A stretch of DNA of 6,498 nt, from contig DIBR01000052.1 of assembly GCA_002415025.1 (NCBI GenBank), forward strand, positions 1-6,498, written 5' to 3'. A model generated the notes under the pieces. The model had not been told where the DNA came from. It saw only the letters and a program-made list of their open reading frames with translations, and did not search any database. Source of the stretch: Spongiibacteraceae bacterium UBA5047 (GTDB lineage Bacteria; Pseudomonadota; Gammaproteobacteria; Pseudomonadales; Spongiibacteraceae). Positions 1 to 5,265 of the stretch are shown one piece after another (positions within the stretch are counted from its first letter, which is position 1; each line of letters begins with the position of its first letter). The translations under genes and the position numbers were made by a program.

Positions 1-629
1 TGGATATCCTGCGCCTGATATGCCAGCTCGGCTTTTTCGCAGAGAAAATGCGCCAGGCTCCGGTGAATCGTGTCATCGTAATTGCTCGATGAACGCAGCC
101 AGTTTTTCTTCGGCACCAATTCCTTACCTACTTCAATGGCGCGATCCCACTCCTTTTCATCTTGATAGATTTCCAGAAGATGGCGCAGGGCCGTTCTTCG
201 CCAAGCCTGTGATTGCTGCAGCAGATCCCGCAGCATTCGCTCGGCGCGATCAAGCAACCCGGCACTGATGTAGTCACGGGCCAACTCCATATGCACCTGA
301 TGCAACTGGTCTCCCCCAAGGCTGGGGCGAGCCAGTAAATTCTGGTGAATACGTATGGCGCGATCAACCTCACCTTTGCGGCGCAGCAGGCTACCAACTG
401 CCAAATGGGTTTCCAGGGTGTCGCTGTTAACCTCAAGGGAACTAACGAAACTGTCGATCGCCACGTCCGGTTGTTCATGGAGCAGAAAATTGAGGCCCTG
501 ATAGTATGTGACACTGGCGTCCGGTGACTCTGATTGCTCAGACTCACTCGCGTTGCGGTTCCATTTGCCGAGTATCCAACCGATGGCAATGGCCACCACT
601 ATCAGTAGCAAGTGGCTAAATTCAGGCAT
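1..629 (-). CDS. lapB: LapB (YciM), lipopolysaccharide assembly protein B, N-terminal 209 residues
   Basis: LapB is an inner-membrane-anchored TPR protein that works with FtsH to control degradation of LpxC, the committed enzyme of lipid A synthesis. The frame is open from an ATG at 629-627 to the window edge, so the stop and the C-terminal third are missing. Residues about 4-22 (LLLIVVAIAIGWIL) form a single N-terminal membrane anchor; from about residue 37 the protein is helical TPR-like repeats. The stretch GEVDRAIRIHQ (residues 86-96) is the same as in E. coli LapB as I recall it, and NFLL, ARDYISAGLLDRAE and LLEIYQ also follow that protein closely. The rubredoxin-like metal-binding end of the family (about 390 residues in E. 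coli) lies outside the window. The start is 1 base after the lapA stop, with no clear Shine-Dalgarno sequence, so translation is probably coupled to lapA. Confidence 0.95.
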   Translation of the reverse strand, partial: MPEFSHLLLIVVAIAIGWILGKWNRNASESEQSESPDASVTYYQGLNFLLHEQPDVAIDSFVSSLEVNSDTLETHLAVGSLLRRKGEVDRAIRIHQNLLARPSLGGDQLHQVHMELARDYISAGLLDRAERMLRDLLQQSQAWRRTALRHLLEIYQDEKEWDRAIEVGKELVPKKNWLRSSSNYDDTIHRSLAHFLCEKAELAYQAQDI

Positions 630-630
630 A

Positions 631-930
631 TCAGGGCTTGAGTGAGTTTGATCTCAGCTGGTTGAGTTCTTTTTCAGCTTTCGCCAGTTTCCGGCATACA
701 AGCTGGTACTGGCCTTTTGATTGTAGCAGCTTTAGCGCGCAGATAATCAGCCCACTGAGGCCGCCCGCAATGAAGGCGGCAACGAGCCAAAGCGACAGCC
801 GCAGCTCGGGTAACTTCATAATCAACAAATCAAGCGGCACGGGGGTATCATTCTCGACGGCAAACAGTGCCCCGTACGCCAGCAGAACCATCAGAAATAG
901 CAGGAAAAGAATTTTCTTCAACAGGCCCAT
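631..930 (-). CDS. lapA: LapA, lipopolysaccharide assembly protein A (DUF1049 family)
   Basis: A 99-residue inner-membrane protein; E. coli LapA is 102 residues. Two hydrophobic segments are visible, about residues 5-24 (ILFLLFLMVLLAYGALFAV) and 46-69 (SLWLVAAFIAGGLSGLIICAL), joined by a short loop containing the family-typical EN(D) after helix 1. A charged tail (residues 70-95, KLAKAEKELNQL) could form a short cytoplasmic coiled coil. In E. coli, lapA is co-expressed with lapB and its product associates with LapB; its exact role is less clear than that of LapB. The ATG at 930-928 is preceded by only a weak GAG Shine-Dalgarno match. The gene starts 15 bases beyond the U-tract of a terminator-like hairpin, so how its mRNA is made is an open point. 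The stop TGA is 1 base before lapB. Confidence 0.92.
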   Translation of the reverse strand: MGLLKKILFLLFLMVLLAYGALFAVENDTPVPLDLLIMKLPELRLSLWLVAAFIAGGLSGLIICALKLLQSKGQYQLVCRKLAKAEKELNQLRSNSLKP

Positions 931-945
931 TACATCTCAGTCCAT

Positions 946-979
946 AAAAAAACGGCATGGCCGCAAGACCATACCGTTT
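946..979 (-). terminator. Rho-independent terminator after ihfB
   Basis: On the minus strand an 11-bp stem (979-969 with 960-950, one U-G wobble) closes an 8-base loop and runs straight into seven T residues (952-946), three of them inside the stem. It begins 22 bases after the ihfB stop. A second upstream arm (985-980, CGGCAT) could pair with the same downstream arm (958-953, ATGCCG) to make an alternative 6-bp hairpin ending at the same T-run. The plus strand has no T-run after the stem, so the terminator acts in one direction only. Confidence 0.8.
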
Positions 980-1001
980 ATGCCGGATTTTCACCAGTAA
1001 T

Positions 1002-1295
1002 TCAGTGCTTCTGCAGCCCCAAATTCACACGCTCGCGCATTTCCTTGCCTGGCTTGAAATGAGGCACATACTTGCCCGGCAGTTGCACGGTCTCGCCGGT
1101 TTTCGGATTGCGCCCCAATCGCGGCGCTCGATAGTGGAGGGAAAAACTACCGAAACCTCGAATTTCGATGCGCTCTCCAGTCGCCAGCGTTTCTGACATA
1201 TGCTCAAGCATGGTTTTGACGGCTAGCTCAATATCCTTATGAGACAGTTGAGACTGCATGCCCGCAATGAGCTCTATAAGTTCTGATTTTGTCAT
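1002..1295 (-). CDS. ihfB: Integration host factor beta subunit
   Basis: IhfB pairs with IhfA to make IHF, a sequence-specific nucleoid protein that bends DNA sharply and acts in transcription, replication and recombination. The 97-residue product matches E. coli IhfB (94 residues) almost along its whole length: MTKSELIE at the N-terminus, MLEHM at 29-33, GERIEIRGFGSFSLHYRAPR at 40-59, GRNPKTG at 61-67 and GKYVPHFKPGKE at 74-85. The DNA-intercalating proline is P64, and E44 and R46, which in E. coli IhfB take part in reading the TTR element, are kept. The ATG at 1295-1293 is supported by AGGA (1306-1303) at 7 bases. The tail is three residues longer than in E. coli. The gene sits between the rpsA terminator and its own terminator, so it looks like a single-gene transcript with possible read-through to lapA. 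Confidence 0.98.
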   Translation of the reverse strand: MTKSELIELIAGMQSQLSHKDIELAVKTMLEHMSETLATGERIEIRGFGSFSLHYRAPRLGRNPKTGETVQLPGKYVPHFKPGKEMRERVNLGLQKH

Positions 1296-1309
1296 CGCAT
1301 TATCCTGTC

Positions 1310-1322
1310 AATCAAAGCCTCA
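1310..1322 (+). promoter_or_regulatory. Candidate IHF binding site upstream of ihfB
   Basis: The sequence AATCAAAGCCTCA fits the IHF consensus WATCAANNNNTTR at all specified positions but one (C for the second T). It lies directly upstream of the ihfB ribosome binding site. IHF is known to repress its own genes in E. coli, so autoregulation is plausible. A match this good could also arise by chance: I estimate roughly one in ten for a spacer of this size on two strands. Confidence 0.35.
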
Positions 1323-1332
1323 CAGGGTGAGG
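1318..1332 (-). promoter_or_regulatory. Small hairpin in the ihfB leader
   Basis: A perfect 6-bp inverted repeat (CCTCAC / GTGAGG) with a 3-base loop lies in the presumed ihfB mRNA leader, 11 bases before the AGGA Shine-Dalgarno sequence. Only three T residues follow, so it is not a terminator. It overlaps the candidate IHF site. It could shape mRNA stability or ribosome access, but no function is shown by the sequence. Confidence 0.4.
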
Positions 1333-1363
1333 GTAACGCACTCCAAGGCGTGAGACACTAACA

Positions 1364-1392
1364 AGATTAGTAGTAACTGCAGGATTTAACAA
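1364..1392 (-). promoter_or_regulatory. Candidate sigma-70 promoter for ihfB
   Basis: On the minus strand TTGTTA (1392-1387) is followed after 17 bases by TAATCT (1369-1364). The -35 hexamer is reasonable (4 of 6) but the -10 hexamer is weak (3 of 6). A promoter is expected here because the strong rpsA terminator lies just upstream and ihfB just downstream; this pair is the best I can find by eye. Confidence 0.25.
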
Positions 1393-1414
1393 GGTTTTTA
1401 GGAACATTGAAAGC

Positions 1415-1440
1415 AAAGTGGGCGCTTTCGCGCCCACTTT
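1415..1440 (-). terminator. Rho-independent terminator after rpsA
   Basis: A perfect 11-bp stem (AAAGTGGGCGC / GCGCCCACTTT) with a four-base loop, GAAA when read on the minus strand, begins 4 bases after the rpsA stop. It is followed by TTTGCTTTC on the minus strand, an interrupted T-tract. The GC-rich core and GNRA-type loop make it a stable hairpin. It separates rpsA from ihfB. Confidence 0.85.
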
Positions 1441-1444
1441 ATTC

Positions 1445-3121
1445 TCAGTCCTTGTCCATCTGCGCCTTGATCAGGTCGCCGATAGTGCCAGGGCTGGCCG
1501 ATACCGTCTCTTGCTCTTTCAGAGACTTCACAGCTTCTTTCTCGTCTGCCATGTCCTTCGCCTTGATGGACAGGTTGATAACGCGGTTTTTACGATCAAC
1601 ATTAATGATCTTAACCTCGATTTCATCACCCACCTTCACGGCGTTACGAGCATCTTCAACCTTGTCGCGGCTAATTTCGGAGGCTTTCAGTGTGCCTTCG
1701 ATTTCTTCAGCCAGCTCCAGGATTGCTGCTTTGGCGTCAACTTCCTTAACAACACCTTTAACAATGCTGTTTTTGTCGTTCAACGACACGTAGTTGGAGA
1801 AGGGATCGTCTTCCAGCTGTTTGATACCCAGAGAGATGCGCTCACGCTCAGGGTCAATAGACAGGATAACGGTTTCGATCTCGTCGCCTTTCTTGAAGTT
1901 GCGAACCGCTTCTTCGCCAGCTTCATGCCAGGAGATGTCTGACAGGTGAACCAGACCGTCAATGTTGCCTTCCAGACCGATGAAGATACCAAAATCAGTG
2001 ATCGACTTGATGCCGCCGCTGATTTTGTCGCCTTTGCTGTAAGTAGAAGCAAACGCATCCCATGGGTTCTGTTGACACTGTTTGATACCCAGAGAGATAC
2101 GACGACGCTCTTCGTCGATATCCAGAACCATGACGTCAACCTCATCGCCAACCTGAACAACTTTGGAGGGATGAATGTTTTTGTTGGTCCAATCCATTTC
2201 GGATACGTGTACCAGACCTTCAACGCCTTCTTCGATTTCAGCAAAGCAGCCGTAATCGGTCAGGTTAGTAACACGCGCCTTGGTGCGGGTGCCTTCCGGG
2301 TAACGGGCAGTGATTTCAACCCAGGGATCTTCACCCAGTTGCTTCAGACCCAGTGAAACGCGGTTGCGCTCACGGTCAAACTTGAGGATACGAACGTCAA
2401 TTTCGTCGCCCACATTGATGATTTCGCTCGGATGCTTGATACGCTTCCAGGCCATATCAGTGATGTGCAGCAGGCCGTCAACACCGCCCAGATCTACGAA
2501 CGCGCCGTAGTCGGTCAGGTTTTTAACGATACCTTTAACAACCAGGCCTTCTTGCAGGGAAGCCAGCAGCGCTTCGCGCTCTTCGCTGTTAACGCTTTCC
2601 ATCACAGCGCGACGTGAAACCACCACGTTGTTACGCTTTTGGTCCAGTTTGATAACCTTGAATTCAAGCTCTTTGCCTTCCAGGTGCGCAGTATCGCGAA
2701 CCGGGCGGACATCAACCAGTGAGCCGGGCAGGAAGGCGCGAATGGAGTTCACATCAACAGTGAAACCGCCTTTAACCTTGCCGTTGATCACACCGGTAAC
2801 AGATTCTTCATCAGCGAAAGCCGCTTCCAGCTCTTTCCAGGCTTCTGCGCGCTTGGCTTTTTCTCGTGACAGGCGGGTTTCACCGAAACCGTCTTCTACG
2901 CTTTCCAGCGCAACCTGCACTTCGTCGCCAATATTCAGCGAGAATTCACCTGCATCGCTCAAAAACTGCGAACGGGGAATAACACCTTCTGATTTCAGGC
3001 CAGCGTGAACTGTGACCCAATCGCTGTCGATATCAATGACTACGCCGGTTACGATTGAACCGGGCTGCATATCAATAGTTTTTAAACTTTCTTCAAACAG
3101 ATCTGCAAAGCTTTCGCTCAT
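1445..3121 (-). CDS. rpsA: 30S ribosomal protein S1
   Basis: S1 binds single-stranded mRNA and docks it on the 30S subunit for initiation, mainly on structured or weak Shine-Dalgarno leaders. The 558-residue product has the full six S1/OB repeats of gammaproteobacterial S1 (557 in E. coli): about 21-87, 106-171, 192-260, 277-347, 364-434 and 451-520. The first two, which dock on the ribosome through S2, have the conserved GFGETRLSREKAKR (78-91) and NGKVKGGFTV (113-122). Repeats 3-5 carry the typical NLTDYGAFVDL, NLTDYGCFAEI and SITDFGIFIGL strands and end in SLGLKQ/SLGIKQ. The C-terminus (GTIGDLIKAQMDKD) resembles pseudomonad S1 rather than the E. coli tail. The ATG at 3121-3119 has AGGT (3134-3131) at 9 bases. 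It has its own 148-base leader and terminator, so expression is likely separable from the upstream genes; S1 is known to repress its own translation in E. coli. Confidence 0.99.
   Translation of the reverse strand: MSESFADLFEESLKTIDMQPGSIVTGVVIDIDSDWVTVHAGLKSEGVIPRSQFLSDAGEFSLNIGDEVQVALESVEDGFGETRLSREKAKRAEAWKELEAAFADEESVTGVINGKVKGGFTVDVNSIRAFLPGSLVDVRPVRDTAHLEGKELEFKVIKLDQKRNNVVVSRRAVMESVNSEEREALLASLQEGLVVKGIVKNLTDYGAFVDLGGVDGLLHITDMAWKRIKHPSEIINVGDEIDVRILKFDRERNRVSLGLKQLGEDPWVEITARYPEGTRTKARVTNLTDYGCFAEIEEGVEGLVHVSEMDWTNKNIHPSKVVQVGDEVDVMVLDIDEERRRISLGIKQCQQNPWDAFASTYSKGDKISGGIKSITDFGIFIGLEGNIDGLVHLSDISWHEAGEEAVRNFKKGDEIETVILSIDPERERISLGIKQLEDDPFSNYVSLNDKNSIVKGVVKEVDAKAAILELAEEIEGTLKASEISRDKVEDARNAVKVGDEIEVKIINVDRKNRVINLSIKAKDMADEKEAVKSLKEQETVSASPGTIGDLIKAQMDKD
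1817..1837 (-). repeat. 21-base direct repeat in rpsA, copy in S1 repeat 5
   Basis: Identical over 21 bases to 2078-2098. It encodes ISLGIKQ (residues 429-435), the closing strand of the fifth S1 repeat. The repeat is exactly seven codons, with the same codon choice in both copies. Confidence 0.9.
2078..2098 (-). repeat. 21-base direct repeat in rpsA, copy in S1 repeat 4
   Basis: Partner of 1817-1837. It encodes ISLGIKQ (residues 342-348), the end of the fourth S1 repeat. The equivalent segment of repeat 3 (VSLGLKQ) differs at the DNA level. Confidence 0.9.
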
Positions 3122-3269
3122 GTGTAATTTACCTATTTGGGTAGCATTGCTACCGTTTCTCGCCGCACATCCAGCTTATGCGGGTCAATGGATTCTGCTA
3201 AAAATCGGTGCCAGCTGGAATCACCCAATCTTTAACACTTAAGTACCGCCCGCTGCATGCAATGGACGG
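3122..3269 (-). promoter_or_regulatory. rpsA leader / cmk-rpsA spacer
   Basis: This 148-base spacer separates the cmk stop from the rpsA start. It should hold the rpsA promoter and translational control region, as in E. coli, where S1 represses its own mRNA through a folded leader. By eye I find no convincing -35/-10 pair. The last 35 bases are AT-rich and contain the hairpin at 3140-3154 and the AGGT ribosome binding site (3134-3131). No strong cmk terminator is visible, so read-through from cmk into rpsA is possible. Confidence 0.5.
3140..3154 (-). promoter_or_regulatory. Hairpin next to the rpsA ribosome binding site
   Basis: A perfect 6-bp inverted repeat (GGTAGC / GCTACC) with a 3-base loop ends 5 bases upstream of the AGGT Shine-Dalgarno sequence and 18 bases before the rpsA ATG. 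No T-run follows, so it is not a terminator. Its place fits a translational control element; that role is inferred from the known S1 autoregulation in E. coli, not shown here. Confidence 0.5.
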
Positions 3270-3950
3270 CTAAATCAGGCCCCGCTCGTGCACGAGTGCA
3301 AGTACGCGACCAAATACTTCATCTATGCCTAAGCCGCTGCTATCAACGATAACGGCGTCGTCGGCCGGCTTCAGAGGGGCGACTTCTCGCTCCGAATCCC
3401 GCTTGTCACGGGCGCGGATGTCCTCCAAAAGGGCGGCAAGGCTAACACTTTCACCCTTATTAATCAACTGTTTATAGCGCCTCTCGGCACGCTCTTCAGC
3501 GCTCGCAATCAGGAATATTTTCAGGGGCGCCCCGGTGAATACCACGGTACCCATATCGCGGCCATCGGCCACCAGCCCGGGGGACACCGCAAAAGCTTTC
3601 TGGCGCCCCAACAAGGCCTCGCGAACCCCCGGCAGAACGGCTACCCGGGAGGCCAGAGCCCCCGACGACTCACTGCGCACCTCGTCGCTTACGTCCTCAC
3701 CTTCGAGAATAACGGCCGTGGGCTCACCGGCTTCACCAGGCTCAAAACGCACATCCAACGTGCGGGCCAGATCAGACAAGGGGGCTTCGTCATTCAGGGG
3801 AATGCCGTGTTTCACGCCGGCCAGCCCAACCAGACGGTACAGCGCCCCGCTATCAAGTAGCGCCCAACCCAGATGCTGGGCCAAATGCTGACACAAGGTC
3901 CCCTTGCCCGAACCGCTGGGGCCGTCAACGGCGATTACCGGCGCACTCAT
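3270..3950 (-). CDS. cmk: Cytidylate kinase
   Basis: Cmk transfers phosphate from ATP to CMP or dCMP, recycling pyrimidine nucleotides from RNA turnover and lipid synthesis. The 226-residue protein (227 in E. coli) starts with VIAVDGPSGSGKGT, whose P-loop GPSGSGKGT is at residues 10-18. It is followed by LLDSGALYR (31-39), a nucleotide-monophosphate binding segment, ILEGEDVSDEVR (81-92) within the CMP-binding insert, and DGRDMGTVVF (129-138), whose arginine contacts the substrate. The late segment RARDKRDSEREVAPL matches the lid region of bacterial CMP kinases, with its arginines and aspartates in place. The ATG (3950-3948) overlaps the aroA TGA in an ATGA, and no Shine-Dalgarno sequence is visible, so its translation probably depends on ribosomes finishing aroA. 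The aroA-cmk-rpsA order is common in gammaproteobacteria. Confidence 0.98.
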   Translation of the reverse strand: MSAPVIAVDGPSGSGKGTLCQHLAQHLGWALLDSGALYRLVGLAGVKHGIPLNDEAPLSDLARTLDVRFEPGEAGEPTAVILEGEDVSDEVRSESSGALASRVAVLPGVREALLGRQKAFAVSPGLVADGRDMGTVVFTGAPLKIFLIASAEERAERRYKQLINKGESVSLAALLEDIRARDKRDSEREVAPLKPADDAVIVDSSGLGIDEVFGRVLALVHERGLI

Positions 3951-5263
3951 TGACGCACGCCCAGCTTTATTCCCACCTGGGCAGCCAGTTCAACAAAGTT
4001 CGGGAAGGAGGTGGCAACGTTATCCGCTCCCTTGATCAGGATGGGGGCGCTGGCACGCAAACCGGCGATAGCAAAGGACATGGCGATGCGATGGTCGTGG
4101 TGGCACTGCACCTCACCGCCACCCATAACATTCAGCGACGGGCCGCCACCTTCAATCTCTATGCCGTCCGGCGTGGGCTCAGCCTTTACGCCTAATGCCT
4201 GCAAGCCGTCGGCCATAACCTGAATACGGTCGCTTTCCTTGACCCGCAGCTCTTCGGCGCCGCGCAGCACCGTCTTCCCCTCGGCACAGGCCGCCGCAAC
4301 AAACAGGGCCGGAAATTCGTCTATTGCCAGCGGCACCTGATCTTCGGGAATTTCAATTCCTTTCAGCTGCGCCGAGCGAACCCGGATGTCGGCCACAGGC
4401 TCTCCGCCCACTTCACGCTTGTTATCGAGCGCTATATCGCCGCCCATCGCCCGCAGTATATTAATGACACCGATACGCGTCGGGTTGATCCCCACATGCT
4501 GCAGAACAATGTCGGAATCCGGCGCAATACTTGCTGCCACCATAAAGAAGGTCGCCGAGGAAATATCAGCAGGCACATCAATATGCACCCCCTGCAAGCG
4601 GCCTCCGCCAATCAGACTGATAGTATTGCCGCGCTTCATCACAGGATAGCCAAAGCCGCGCAGCATGCGCTCGGTGTGGTCGCGCGTCGGCGCCGGTTCA
4701 CTAACCGACGTCTCGCCGGTGGAATAGAGACCGGCGAGCAGTACACAGGATTTCACCTGGGCGCTGGCCATTGGCATGTCGTAGTGAATGGCCTTGAGGG
4801 CTGAACCACCTTTTATACGCAAGGGGGGACGACCACCCTCGCCGGTATCAACCGTTGCACCCATTTCACGCAGCGGCGCTGCAACACGCTCCATGGGACG
4901 CTTGTTCAGCGATTCGTCTCCACTCATGGTGACTTCAAATTTCTGCCCCGCCATTAGGCCCGATAACAGGCGAATGGTTGTGCCGGAATTGCCAACATAC
5001 AAATCACCTGCCGGCGCTTTCAAACCATCACGACCCACGCCATGAATTTTAACGCGCCCGTTCTCCGGCCCATCAATGGCAACGCCCATAGCCTTGAAAG
5101 CATTCAAGGTTGCCAAGGCATCTTCGCCCTCAAGAAAACCGTCAACCGTGGTTGTGCCATCGGCAATAGCCCCCAACATGATCGAGCGATGTGAAATAGA
5201 TTTGTCGCCGGGGACTCTTATCGTGCCATTCACGGCACCGCCCGGTTGTACGATAAAATCCAA
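3947..5263 (-). CDS. aroA: 3-phosphoshikimate 1-carboxyvinyltransferase (EPSP synthase), class II type
   Basis: AroA joins phosphoenolpyruvate to shikimate 3-phosphate, the sixth step of the shikimate pathway and the target of glyphosate. The 438-residue protein shows PGDKSISHR (18-26), GNSGTTIRLL (91-100), GDESLNKRPM (115-124), the phosphate-binding SAQ (167-169), RDHTERM (194-200), the catalytic region IDEFP (314-318), LRVKESDR (339-346) and HDHRIAMS (389-396). These motifs, above all PGDKSISHR, RDHTERM and the VRSAQLKG to LRVKESDR stretch, resemble class II enzymes such as B. subtilis and CP4, not the E. coli class I form. G94 is at the site that is alanine (A100) in the glyphosate-tolerant CP4 enzyme. 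The start codon is TTG (5263-5261), fixed by a perfect AAGGAG; the first in-frame Met, M29, lies past the essential PGDKS motif. The stop overlaps the cmk start. Confidence 0.98.
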   Translation of the reverse strand: MDFIVQPGGAVNGTIRVPGDKSISHRSIMLGAIADGTTTVDGFLEGEDALATLNAFKAMGVAIDGPENGRVKIHGVGRDGLKAPAGDLYVGNSGTTIRLLSGLMAGQKFEVTMSGDESLNKRPMERVAAPLREMGATVDTGEGGRPPLRIKGGSALKAIHYDMPMASAQVKSCVLLAGLYSTGETSVSEPAPTRDHTERMLRGFGYPVMKRGNTISLIGGGRLQGVHIDVPADISSATFFMVAASIAPDSDIVLQHVGINPTRIGVINILRAMGGDIALDNKREVGGEPVADIRVRSAQLKGIEIPEDQVPLAIDEFPALFVAAACAEGKTVLRGAEELRVKESDRIQVMADGLQALGVKAEPTPDGIEIEGGGPSLNVMGGGEVQCHHDHRIAMSFAIAGLRASAPILIKGADNVATSFPNFVELAAQVGIKLGVRQ

Positions 5264-5265
5264 GC

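Noticed and set aside
1359..1393. Repeated TAACAAG (1359-1365 and 1387-1393) as a possible operator
   Set aside because: Seven bases repeated at a spacing of 28 is not enough to support a binding site; no known motif fits.
1418..1942. Plus-strand open frame of 174 codons antisense to rpsA
   Set aside because: It mirrors the codon pattern of rpsA and starts in the rpsA terminator. No ribosome binding site or domain supports it.
3200..3225. Possible terminator after cmk (GGTG/CACC stem followed by five T on the minus strand)
   Set aside because: The stem is only four base pairs with an 11-base loop, too weak to call a terminator.
3122..3269. Search for a sigma-70 promoter for rpsA
   Set aside because: Candidates such as TTGGGT or TTGACC lack a fitting -10 at 16-18 bases, so no promoter is annotated.
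3285..3296. Perfect 12-base palindrome CTCGTGCACGAG
   Set aside because: It lies inside the last codons of cmk (Leu-Val-His-Glu) and has no partner elsewhere; it is explained by coding and chance.
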